From contig CBDANW010000002.1 in NCBI GenBank assembly GCA_965197825.1, forward strand, positions 434,001 through 498,000: a stretch of DNA of 64,000 nt. Reading direction: 5' to 3'. Under the pieces are notes generated by a model. The model worked only from the letters and a program-made list of their open reading frames with translations, searched no databases and had not been told where the DNA came from. The stretch is from CBDANW01 sp965197825. Lineage in GTDB: Bacteria > Acidobacteriota > Vicinamibacteria > Marinacidobacterales > DATDRI01. The first letter of the stretch is position 1, and every line of letters starts with the position of its first letter. Positions 51,160 through 59,741 of the stretch are shown here, one piece after another. A program made the position numbers and the translations under genes.

Positions 51160-52677
51160 GTGGTTCGCATAAAAAACGAACACGACCTCGAAACACTCCG
51201 CCAGATAGCTCTCCTCGTTGATAACGAGAACCAGCGCCTCGTCAATGAAAACGTTCGTCTGCGAGTGGAACTGGCGAGACTCCATGGTGTGCCGGAAACG
51301 GAGCAACTTGAACTGTCGGTTCTCAAGCAACTACAGGAAAAGCGAGAGAGCATTTTCCGCATCGACGAAAAGCGGACCCGGAAGAAAACGAAGGCTAAAA
51401 AGAACAAGAAGAAAGGGCACGGCCCGCGCGAACAGCCTCATCTTCCCGTGGTCGACAAAGTAATCGAACTCGCCGAGACAGAGAAAAAGTGCTCGGTGTG
51501 CGACGGCGAGCTGGGCGAGATGGCGGGTCAATACGAGGAATCGGAAGTGGTGACGGTGGTGAAGCGGAGCTTCGTCATCGAACGGCATTTGCGGAAAAAG
51601 TACCGCTGCCGATGTAACGCGAACGTCGTCACCGCACCGGCGGCGACGAAGCTTCAGCCCGGAGGCCGCTACTCGGTGGAGTTCGCGACCGAAGTGGCCA
51701 TCAGCAAGTACCTGGACCATATGCCTCTCGAGCGCCAGGTTCGGATGATGCGCCGCGAAGGGCTAGATATCGACAGCCAGACGCTGTGGGACCAGCTGAA
51801 CGTACTGGCACGTCATCTGAATCCGGTGTACGACGCTCTGGGAGAGAAGGTTTTGGAGTCACCCGTCATCCACGCCGACGAAACGCGGTGGCCTCTGATG
51901 GGCTCGATGAAGAAGTCGGCGGGCACGGTGTGGGGCGTTTCGAGTCCGGACATCGCGTACTACCGAATGCTGCCGACGAAATCGACGGAAGATGGCCAAA
52001 AGGTGCTGGGGACCTACTCCGGCATCGCGGTTGTGGACGGCTACGCGGTGTACGAGGTGCTAGCTCGTGCCGGTCCAGACGGCTACGCGGCTCGTGCCGG
52101 TCCACAGTTTCGTCTCGCCCACTGCTGGGCGCACGTGAAAAGAAAGTTCGACGAAGCCAGCGAGCACTACCCGCAAGCTTGCTCCGAAGTGCTTCGTTTG
52201 ATCGGAGAGCTGTACGAAGTCGAACGCGAGGTCCCGGGTCCGTTTCCCGGCGATGAAAAAGCTCAGAAACTGAGACTTCGTTTACGCAAGCAACGTTCGC
52301 AGCGGATCTTGAAAGCGATTCGGCAATGGGGCGAGAGCCAAAGAAGATTGCCGCGAAGCGACTTCGGCAAGGCGGTCCGCTACATGCTGGAGAGATGGGA
52401 GACACTCACGCTGTTCGCCGAAAACCCTCTCGTCTGGCTTGACAACAATCACGCCGAGCGCGCCCTGAGGGAACCTGTCGTCGGTCGCAAAAATCACTAC
52501 GGCAGTCGAACGAAACGCGGAACCGACGTCGCAGCGCTGTTCTACACCCTGTGCGAGACCGCGAAGCTTCAGAACGTCGACCCCAGGGCCTACATGCTCG
52601 AAGCGGCCTACGCCGCCATCAACCAGCCAGGAACCGTGTTACTCCCCGACGCCCTACGCGACAACTCCGCTGCGTAG
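51160..52677 (+). CDS. tnpC: IS66 TnpC transposase
   Basis: 505 aa, GTG start. N-terminal leucine-zipper/HTH ('LVDNENQRLVNENVRLRVEL'), a zinc-finger-like region ('EKKCSVCDGELGEM...KYRCRCN'), DDE core with 'VIHADETRWPLM' (Asp), 'AHCWAHVKRKFDE' and 'NPLVWLDNNHAERALREPVV' (Glu). A 10-residue near-duplication is visible around 52062-52105: 'RAGPDGYAARAGPQF', encoded by GCTCGTGCCGGTCCA repeated. This looks like a small tandem duplication in the core. Confidence 0.94.
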   Translation: MVRIKNEHDLETLRQIALLVDNENQRLVNENVRLRVELARLHGVPETEQLELSVLKQLQEKRESIFRIDEKRTRKKTKAKKNKKKGHGPREQPHLPVVDKVIELAETEKKCSVCDGELGEMAGQYEESEVVTVVKRSFVIERHLRKKYRCRCNANVVTAPAATKLQPGGRYSVEFATEVAISKYLDHMPLERQVRMMRREGLDIDSQTLWDQLNVLARHLNPVYDALGEKVLESPVIHADETRWPLMGSMKKSAGTVWGVSSPDIAYYRMLPTKSTEDGQKVLGTYSGIAVVDGYAVYEVLARAGPDGYAARAGPQFRLAHCWAHVKRKFDEASEHYPQACSEVLRLIGELYEVEREVPGPFPGDEKAQKLRLRLRKQRSQRILKAIRQWGESQRRLPRSDFGKAVRYMLERWETLTLFAENPLVWLDNNHAERALREPVVGRKNHYGSRTKRGTDVAALFYTLCETAKLQNVDPRAYMLEAAYAAINQPGTVLLPDALRDNSAA

Positions 52678-52735
52678 CTTCTCCTCCGAATCGCGACGTT
52701 CCAACCCGCTCCAGTGGGGCACGGCGAGGAGTTAC

Positions 52736-52998
52736 GCTGCTACTCCGGTCCGGGGCCCTGGAAATCGACAGATCGGCCTGAAACAAGCAATGCGTGTGCC
52801 ATTGCGAGTAATTCGGGGCCGACCCACCTCCGCCGGATCCCATTTCAACCGAAGCGTTTAGACGAAGGCCTTCGGTTCGTAGGGGGGCCGGGCAGGGCTC
52901 TTCCGGGACCCGGCGACGTCGACGTAGTGTTTTCCCTAGGCCCTGGGGGCAAATGTCTACACCGGGACAGGCGAGGAGCGCGGCCTGCCGGGAGCCGG
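52736..52998. other. Intergenic downstream of prfB
   Basis: No gene. It contains GAAGGCCTTCGG (52864-52875), a short hairpin downstream of the minus-strand prfB. Confidence 0.5.
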
Positions 52999-54106
52999 TT
53001 AGGCGGGCTGAGCGGGCGGCGCGCCACGGCTCAGAAGGAAGGCCTTGACGAATGGATCCAGATCGCCGTTCATGACGCGATCCACGTCGCTAACTTCCTT
53101 CTTCGTTCGGTGGTCCTTGACCATGCGGTAGGGCTGAAAAACGTAGGAGCGTATTTGGTTGCCCCAGGCGATTTCCTTCTTGCCGTGTTGAAGCGCTTCG
53201 ATTTTCTCCTGTTTTTCCCGAAGCATCCGATCGTACAGCCGCGCTCGCAGCACTTTCATCGCCATGTCCCGATTGCGATGCTGTGAACGTTCGTTCTGAC
53301 ACTGCACCACGATACCTGTAGGTAGGTGGGTAATGCGTACCGCCGAGTCGGTCACGTTGACGTGTTGCCCTCCACTTCCACTCGAACGATAGGTATCGAT
53401 GCGAAGATCTTTGTCGTTGATCTCGACCGTGACATCCTCATCGATCTCCGGGAATACGAAGACGGAAGCAAAAGACGTGTGCCGCCTCTTCGCGGCGTCG
53501 AAAGGTGAAATACGGACCAGGCGATGGACACCGACCTCACTCGCCAGCAGGCCATAGGCATACGGACCGCTGAGCGTGAAGGTCGCGCTCTTGATCCCGG
53601 CCTCGTCGCCCTCCTGGTAGTCAAGCATCTCGGTCTTGAAACCCTTTTGTTCGGCCCATCGGAGATACATCCTGAGGAGCATCTCTGCCCAATCTTGGGA
53701 CTCGGTTCCCCCCGCTCCGGGGTGAATTGTGACGATGGCGTTCTTCGCGTCGTTCTCCCCACCGAGGAGCTTCTGGATTTCCGCGGCCTCGATCTCCTCC
53801 TCTAGCTTGTCCAGGTGGCTCTTCAGGTCGTCGGCAACGGACTCCCCTTCCTTGGCCCATCCGATGAGCGTCCGAACCTCTTCCTCGCGGTCGTTGAGGT
53901 GCTGAATGAGATCTAGATCTCTCTGGAAGCGGCTTCGTTCTCGGGAAAGGCTTTGACCATGGGCAGGGTCGGACCAGACGGCGGGGTCGGATAGTTTCTG
54001 CTCGACCTTGGCGAGCGAATCCTTGAGAGCGGCTTCGTCAAAGATAACCTCGAACGTCCTGAACCCGTCGTTCGATCGCGTTGTATCTCTCGAGCAGCTC
54101 CTCCAT
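52999..54106 (-). CDS. prfB: Peptide chain release factor 2, with +1 programmed frameshift
   Basis: Start ATG 54106 (MEELLERYNAIERRVQDVRG). After 22 codons the zero frame meets CTT TGA C (TGA at 54040-54038); a +1 shift gives '...GYLDEAALKDSLAKVEQKLS' and the frame then stays open to 52999. This is the classic RF2 autoregulation site, where low RF2 lets the ribosome slip past its own UGA. Purine-rich CGAGG lies just upstream as the stimulatory SD-like element. Domain marks: 'HPGAGGTESQDWAEML', SPF anticodon-like tripeptide in 'RISPFDAAKRR' and GGQ in 'SGSGGQHVN'. The start overlaps the lnt stop by one base (TGATG), so translation is coupled. Confidence 0.97.
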
Positions 54107-55650
54107 CACGCATGTCTCCTCTTGTCTCGGAAGTGAAGTGCGACGAGCACGACTCCGAAAACCAATGTTACCACGGCCATAGATCGGGGCAAAAGATAGC
54201 CGTATTGGACGTAAAACGTCCTATCGTTCCGGAAGTCGACATTGCCCGCGATCACCTCGGGAACGAACAGACTTCCGCTTTTCAGGATTCGACCATACGG
54301 ATCCACCAGCGCGGAGATCCCGGTGTTGGCCGCGCGCACCAGATACCGCCGCGTCTCGATAGCGCGCAGCCTCGCCATGCTGAGATGCTGATACGGGGCA
54401 GCGCTTCGGCCGAACCACGCATCGTTGGTCACGTTGACGAGCAGACCCGCCCCCTGGTCCACGAACCGCCGAGCGAGGCTCGAGTAAATGGCCTCGTAAC
54501 AAACGAAGGCAGCAATCTTCTCCCCGTCGACCTCGCCAACCACGACCTCCCGCCCGGGCGAGAAATTCGAAACGCTCTGCACCAGCGGTTGGGCAAACGT
54601 CAAAAGCGAACGCAAGGGAACGAACTCTCCAAAAGGAACGAGGTAGATCTTGTGGTAGCGAAGCAGAATCTCCCCGTCCGGGCCGAGGAGCTTCACTCCA
54701 TTGAAGGCCCGGTAGTTGTCCGCGCTTCCCGACAAGGTTTCGTAGTCATCGCTTCCGAAAAGTAGGAAGACGTCCTTGTCTCGGACGAAATCCCGCATAC
54801 GGTCGGAAGCGGCAGGGCTCCCGTCGAAGTAAAACGGAGTGGACGATTCCGGCCAGACGACGAGCCGCGCTCCGTCTTCGGTAGCCTGAGTGGAGAGCTC
54901 GAGGTGAGTCGCAAAAATGCCCGCCGCCCATCCCGGATCCCACTTGTGCTCCTGGAGAACGTTACCCTGAACCGCGGCTACCGGAAACGACGGCGGTGCG
55001 AGCGTCGTCGCCAGCTCGCGGTGCCCTAAAGCGATCGTGGCAAACAACAACAAGACCACGGGGACGGCCGACACCGCCACTTGTTTTCGACCCGGCTGAG
55101 ACAACACGTAAGCGATCAGCGCGTTCACGAGCACGATCAACAGAGAAAGGCCGTACACGCCGACGAGCGAGGCGATCTGAGCGACCGGCAGGAAACTCAC
55201 CTGGCTGTAGCCAAGCAGGCACCAGGGGAATCCGCCGAACGGGTACTGCCGAAAAAACTCGAGCCCTACCCAGATCAAAGGCGTGACAAATAGGGACGCC
55301 GCTCCTCCCCGGGCACAGGCTCCGGCGGCAAGCCCGCCGAATGCAGCGGAATACAAAGAGAGGTACGCCACGAGCGCCAGCAAGATCGCGACACTCGTCG
55401 GCCGACTGATGCCGCCTCCGTACTGGACCATCACCTGGCTCACCCAGTACAGATTGCCGAGATGGAAGACGCAGCCCATCACCGCCCCCGCCAGCATGGC
55501 CCGGCGGGGACCGACTCGGGTAACGTGATAGAGAAGAGGAACGAGGGCGACCCACGCGAGCAATGCAAACTCGCTGCGCGGGAAGCACAGAATGAGGAGT
55601 GCCCCGGAGAAAGCCCCGGCGATGACGGAGCTCACGCTACTGGAGCTCAC
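54106..55650 (-). CDS. lnt: Apolipoprotein N-acyltransferase
   Basis: 514 aa. N-terminal half with about six to seven TM helices ('FALLAWVALVPLLYHV', 'AILLALVAYLSLYSAAFGGL'), C-terminal periplasmic nitrilase domain with the Glu-Lys-Cys triad: Glu in 'VVWPESSTPF', Lys in 'RYHKIYLVPFGEFVPL', Cys in 'AFVCYEAIYSS'. Completes triacylation of outer-membrane lipoproteins, strong evidence for a Gram-negative envelope. It starts 1 bp after the SPOR gene's stop and overlaps prfB. Confidence 0.97.
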   Translation of the reverse strand: MSSSSVSSVIAGAFSGALLILCFPRSEFALLAWVALVPLLYHVTRVGPRRAMLAGAVMGCVFHLGNLYWVSQVMVQYGGGISRPTSVAILLALVAYLSLYSAAFGGLAAGACARGGAASLFVTPLIWVGLEFFRQYPFGGFPWCLLGYSQVSFLPVAQIASLVGVYGLSLLIVLVNALIAYVLSQPGRKQVAVSAVPVVLLLFATIALGHRELATTLAPPSFPVAAVQGNVLQEHKWDPGWAAGIFATHLELSTQATEDGARLVVWPESSTPFYFDGSPAASDRMRDFVRDKDVFLLFGSDDYETLSGSADNYRAFNGVKLLGPDGEILLRYHKIYLVPFGEFVPLRSLLTFAQPLVQSVSNFSPGREVVVGEVDGEKIAAFVCYEAIYSSLARRFVDQGAGLLVNVTNDAWFGRSAAPYQHLSMARLRAIETRRYLVRAANTGISALVDPYGRILKSGSLFVPEVIAGNVDFRNDRTFYVQYGYLLPRSMAVVTLVFGVVLVALHFRDKRRHA

Positions 55651-55651
55651 G

Positions 55652-56347
55652 TTACTGGGTAATGTAGGGCTTGAACTTTTCCACGTCGCGCAGCTTCGCC
55701 GACACTTGCTCGGCCTCGGCGCGACTCTCGAACCTTCCCACCCTCACGCGGTAGAGACCAGCGGAGCCCCCGGACTCCAGGTAGGCCCGGTATCGTGACT
55801 CCTTGAGCCGGTTCACGAGGGACTGGGCCGCCTCCTCAGTCTTGAGCGCCACGACCTGAATGGTGAACGCCCCTCGCTCCGAACCGATCACGGTGGGTTC
55901 CGAAGGCCGACTGGCCCCCGCGTTCGAGCGAGCGGGTGCTCGCCTGGCTGGCCTGCTCGCGGTTTCCGTGGTTTCGGTAAAGGGACTCGGGCTTTGTTTC
56001 GGTTCGGTTTTCTTCGTCACCGAGGCCACCAGCGTTTCGGGACTGCTCGCCTGGCCTTCGAGCCGCGCTTCCGCCTCGTCTGCCTCCAGCCGCTGCGGAA
56101 AATCGAGCTCCTGCCGCACATCGGCCGGCGCGACCGCGGACTGCATCGACCGGCTCGCCCCTGGCCCCGAAATGATGCTCGTCCCGCTAGCGGCAAGCGT
56201 CGCGTCGTGCACACCGCGCCCCACCATCACGCCGCAAAGAAAGACGACTACCGCGATAGCCACTGCCGCCATGAAGAAAAAGACTAGTTGCTTGTTGTTC
56301 AATTGAATTTCGTAGAAGCCTGCCTCTTCGTACTCGGCCATTTTCAA
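55652..56347 (-). CDS. SPOR-domain membrane protein
   Basis: 231 aa. Short cytoplasmic N-terminus, one TM helix ('LVFFFMAAVAIAVVVFLCGV'), a low-complexity Pro/Ser/Thr/Ala linker, and a C-terminal SPOR domain (about 155-231: 'AFTIQVVALKTEEAAQSLVN', 'YRVRVGRFESRAEAEQVSAK'). SPOR domains bind glycan strands lacking stem peptides at the division site, so it is a likely cell-division envelope protein (FtsN/DamX-like in layout). Directly upstream of lnt. Confidence 0.9.
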   Translation of the reverse strand: MKMAEYEEAGFYEIQLNNKQLVFFFMAAVAIAVVVFLCGVMVGRGVHDATLAASGTSIISGPGASRSMQSAVAPADVRQELDFPQRLEADEAEARLEGQASSPETLVASVTKKTEPKQSPSPFTETTETASRPARRAPARSNAGASRPSEPTVIGSERGAFTIQVVALKTEEAAQSLVNRLKESRYRAYLESGGSAGLYRVRVGRFESRAEAEQVSAKLRDVEKFKPYITQ

Positions 56348-56402
56348 CGGACTCCTTCCGTTACCGTCACCCCTCTATTACTCACGACTACTCCAGACAT
56401 TC

Positions 56403-57515
56403 TCACTGATGACTATGGCTTTGAATCATTGCCGAAATCTTCTCTTGCTCGTCCTTGCCGAACTCCCGCCCGATCTCGAGTAACAATCCGTAAGTTAGCT
56501 CGTTGAGCCCGTCCACGAGCGTGGACTTCTTGGTCTCATGCGGCCCATCTCCGAGATTGGCGAGTAGCTGGTCGAAATCGACACGAGACGCAGAGCTGAG
56601 ATCGATGCCCTCGAAGAGCAATGAGTGCTGCTCCGAAACTTGGGCGACGATGCGATCCGCAAGCTCTCCCGCCCGCTCTCCCAACCTGCCCTGCAAGTAG
56701 GACGCAACCGTGCCAAAGTTGCGGTTGTAGTGCTCGACGATCTCCTCCAGCTCGTACTCCTGCTCGACGAGTTGTTTCTTCCCACCCTCGACGGCGTCCC
56801 CTCCCCTCTCCAGCACGCCGACCGCGACCAATCCATACAAGATTCTCATTGTCTCGAAGTTCGGCATGAAGCTCAACGCCAGTATTTGTTCGAGCGAAAG
56901 CGTCCCGTTCACTAGGGAAAGAATTTGAGACTCGTCCGAGTCCAACCCCAGCTTGTAGACAAGGTTGTCGGCGTTCCCGGACAGCCGAAGAACACGATCC
57001 AACGAGCCCAACCCAGCGTGGATCCTGGTGAAATCGTTGATCCGCCGAATGCCTTCGAGAATCACGTCGTCGGTGTTCAGGCTCAGCGTGATCGGGCCTT
57101 CCGCCGACAGGTCCTTGATCACGAACTCGTATTCGCCCCGCACCCAGTCGAACAGGCTGTACACGATTTCCTCGACGTGTCCCTGAATGGCCGTGAGGAG
57201 CTCGTCCGAAGAAAGAATGTTCTGCTCCACCAGCACCGCTCCGAACCGCTTGCCGGGCCGCACGAGCTTACTACCCTCCAGGAACTGCCGAACCGTGATC
57301 TTGCCCTTCTTGATGAGGTACTCACCGAGTCGGTCGTCAGCGATGTTGGAAGTGCCAAAAATAATCCGCCCTTCCTTGAAGTAGATCGCCTTCCAGCGCC
57401 CCATGTCGTGGAAGTTGAGCGTGCCGGTCTCCCTGCTTCGGCTGATCGAAGAAAGAAGCTCGTGGAGGCTCGACTCAGAGAGTGAACCTCTAATACTGAG
57501 CTCTTCGTCCTGCAT
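56403..57515 (-). CDS. DUF4388 (PATAN) domain protein
   Basis: About 370 aa from the ATG at 57515 (MQDEELSIRGSLSESSLHEL); the frame extends 10 codons upstream. The DUF4388/PATAN domain fills the N-terminal third ('LLSSISRSRETGTLNFHDMG', 'KAIYFKEGRIIFGTSNIADD'). The rest contains PATAN-like and helical segments ('LGEYLIKKGKITVRQFLEGS', 'YSLFDWVRGEYEFVIKDLSA') as in gliding/chemotaxis regulators of Deltaproteobacteria and Acidobacteriota. Exact role unknown, perhaps a scaffold for response regulators. Confidence 0.82.
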   Translation of the reverse strand: MQDEELSIRGSLSESSLHELLSSISRSRETGTLNFHDMGRWKAIYFKEGRIIFGTSNIADDRLGEYLIKKGKITVRQFLEGSKLVRPGKRFGAVLVEQNILSSDELLTAIQGHVEEIVYSLFDWVRGEYEFVIKDLSAEGPITLSLNTDDVILEGIRRINDFTRIHAGLGSLDRVLRLSGNADNLVYKLGLDSDESQILSLVNGTLSLEQILALSFMPNFETMRILYGLVAVGVLERGGDAVEGGKKQLVEQEYELEEIVEHYNRNFGTVASYLQGRLGERAGELADRIVAQVSEQHSLLFEGIDLSSASRVDFDQLLANLGDGPHETKKSTLVDGLNELTYGLLLEIGREFGKDEQEKISAMIQSHSHQ

Positions 57516-57567
57516 CTTGATCACGCTAATCGGGACTCCACCCACGTACCTTTACTCCCCATTACTC

Positions 57568-58335
57568 CTAGTCCGACGAGCGCTTGACGTCCAAGAAGGC
57601 CTGGATCAAATCGACCGGCAGCGGAAAGATGATCGTGGAGTTTCTCTCCGTCGCTATTTCGGTGAGAGTTTGAAGGTACCGTAGCTGTATTGCCATAGGA
57701 TGCGTGCCGACGATCTTCGCGGCAGCCGCCAGTTTCTCGGAAGCTTCGAATTCGCCAGCGGCGTGAATGATCTTGGCTCGCTTCTCTCGCTCCGCCTCCG
57801 CTTGCTTCGCGATGGCACGGGTCATCTCCGGCGGCAAGTCAACATGCTTGACTTCCACCGAAGTCACCTTGATGCCCCATGGATCGGTGTGCTTGTCCAG
57901 AATGTCCTGGAGCTGCATGTTCAACCGCTCCCGATCCGAGAGCAGATCGTCGAGCTCGACCTGCCCCAACACGCTCCGCAGAGTAGTCTGTGCCAGCTGC
58001 GAGGTGGCGTAGAGGAAGTTCTCGACTTCAACGACGGCCTTAATGGGATGGACGACACGGAAGAAGATCACCGCGTTCACCTTAACGGAAACGTTGTCTC
58101 GAGTGATCACGTCCTGCGGCGGCACATCGAGCGCCACCAGGCGCAGGCTCATCTTGACCATTTTGTCGACGGGACTGAAGACGAAAATGAGCCCCGGCCC
58201 CTTGGGATAAGGCAAGAGCTTACCGAACCGGAAGATCACGCCTCGCTCGTACTCGTTCAACACCTTGATCCAGTTGAGAAAAAAGATTGCCACTACGACG
58301 ACAACTACGAAAGTACCCATCGGAAGTCCGAACAT
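57568..58335 (-). CDS. Slipin (SPFH/stomatin-like), copy 2
   Basis: 255 aa: a TM segment ('FVVVVVVAIFFLNWI'), band-7 domain ('NEYERGVIFRFGKLLPYPKG', 'DNVSVKVNAVIFFRVVHPI'), and a coiled-coil C-terminal region ('RAIAKQAEAEREKRAKIIHA'). It forms large membrane-bound ring complexes with NfeD, the gene 6 bp upstream. About 88% identical to the copy at 16167-16937. Confidence 0.96.
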   Translation of the reverse strand: MFGLPMGTFVVVVVVAIFFLNWIKVLNEYERGVIFRFGKLLPYPKGPGLIFVFSPVDKMVKMSLRLVALDVPPQDVITRDNVSVKVNAVIFFRVVHPIKAVVEVENFLYATSQLAQTTLRSVLGQVELDDLLSDRERLNMQLQDILDKHTDPWGIKVTSVEVKHVDLPPEMTRAIAKQAEAEREKRAKIIHAAGEFEASEKLAAAAKIVGTHPMAIQLRYLQTLTEIATERNSTIIFPLPVDLIQAFLDVKRSSD

Positions 58336-58341
58336 CGTTTA

Positions 58342-59661
58342 TCACTCCCTTTCGGTGGAGCTCTCCGAAACCGGATTCACTAGAAGGACCAGCCCCTCGA
58401 TCCCGGTCACTCGCACACGAGCTCCCTTATTGATCCTTTGCTGCGAAGAAACGTCCCAGTACTCACCATGAACGAACATTTTACCTCCCCCGTCGATCTC
58501 CGTCGATGCTATGCCGACTTCCCCGACCAGACCCTCGGTGCCGGTCGTGGGCTTTCTCCTCTGGGCGACGATGACCAATCTCGCAATGAACCCGAACATC
58601 ACGACCAGCGTCAAGACCACCGGTAGGATGACCAACCAGCTGAGTTGAAGCGCCGGAGTGGGGATGGATTGCTCTTCGAACAAGATGAGAGATCCCAGAA
58701 TCAGACCCACTATCCCACCTAGTCCGAGAGCGCCGAAGGCCGGCGTAAAGGCTTCCCAAATGACCATACCGAGGCCCACCAGGATGAGAAGAAGACCGGC
58801 GTAGTTGACGGGAAGCACCTGGAGCGCGAAAAAGGCGAGAATCAAAGAAATGACGCCGACGACGCCGGGCAGCACCGCTCCCGGATTGGCCAGCTCGAAA
58901 TAGAGTCCCATCATGCCGAGCGCCATGAGAATGTATGCGACATTGGGGTGCGCAATGACCGAGAGAATGCGCTGCGGAAGACTTAGTTCTTGTTCGATGA
59001 CGGCCTGGCCGGCTGTCTGGAGCACGACCTCCTCACCATCGAACCGCGTCACCGTCTTGCCATCGAGCTGCTCAAGGAGTTCTGCCTCGGTTGCGGCAAC
59101 GTAGTCGATGAGGCCGACCTCGAGGGCTTCCTCCTCCGTCCACGACTGGCTTTCGATGACGCCTTTTTCCGCGAGCTCGACCGGACGGCCGCGCTTGGCC
59201 GCTATCGAACGGATGTAGGCGGCGGCATCCGACTCGACTTTCTTGGACATCGTTTCGTCCATCGCCTCGCCGCTGCCGGAGACGGGGTGAGCGGCACCCA
59301 TGTTCGTGCCCGGCGCCATCGCCGCCACGTCGGCGGAGATCGCGATGAGGAAACCGGCCGAGGCGGCACGCGCACCGGACGGGGCTACGTAGACGACGAC
59401 CGGTGTCTTGGCGTTGAGGATCTTCTCGATGATATCCCGCATCGCGGTGTCGAGCCCGCCCGGTGTTTGAAGCTGGATGAGAACGAGAGCGGCACCCTCC
59501 TCGTCGGCGCGGTCGATGCCTTCGGTGATGTACTGAGCGCTCACCCGGTGGATAATGTCGTTGACCGTGAGCTTGTGAATGGGCGCAGGAGTGGCAGGCA
59601 ACGCCAGCAACAACATGGCCGACGCCATCAGCCCAACCCCAGGTCTGATAGAGGAGCTCAT
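58342..59661 (-). CDS. nfeD: NfeD-family membrane serine protease (long form)
   Basis: 439 aa. Signal-like N-terminus, a ClpP-like protease domain (about 25-230) with the nucleophile in 'SGARAASAGFLIAISADVA' and a general-base Lys in 'AAYIRSIAAKRGR', four to five TM helices (about 250-365) and a C-terminal OB domain ('GLVGEVGIASTEIDGGGKMF'). Cleaves hydrophobic segments of membrane proteins such as stomatin partners. With slipin it forms the standard nfeD-slipin operon. Confidence 0.95.
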   Translation of the reverse strand: MSSSIRPGVGLMASAMLLLALPATPAPIHKLTVNDIIHRVSAQYITEGIDRADEEGAALVLIQLQTPGGLDTAMRDIIEKILNAKTPVVVYVAPSGARAASAGFLIAISADVAAMAPGTNMGAAHPVSGSGEAMDETMSKKVESDAAAYIRSIAAKRGRPVELAEKGVIESQSWTEEEALEVGLIDYVAATEAELLEQLDGKTVTRFDGEEVVLQTAGQAVIEQELSLPQRILSVIAHPNVAYILMALGMMGLYFELANPGAVLPGVVGVISLILAFFALQVLPVNYAGLLLILVGLGMVIWEAFTPAFGALGLGGIVGLILGSLILFEEQSIPTPALQLSWLVILPVVLTLVVMFGFIARLVIVAQRRKPTTGTEGLVGEVGIASTEIDGGGKMFVHGEYWDVSSQQRINKGARVRVTGIEGLVLLVNPVSESSTERE

Positions 59662-59741
59662 TAACTAAATGGAAGTATACAGTGAGGTTATCGGCACTGT
59701 CAAGGCGCTTGCTGCGGTAAGTCCATGACACGCCTACCCTT

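Larger units (their letters stand above)
50344..52735 (+). mobile_element. IS66-family element (full length)
   Basis: 2,392 bp from GTAACTCCTCGCCGTGGCCC to its inverted counterpart ending ...CGGCGAGGAGTTAC. Contains tnpA, tnpB (frameshifted) and tnpC in order. The 8-bp flanks (GCTTCTTC and GCTGCTAC) are not identical, so a clean target duplication is absent. Confidence 0.95.
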
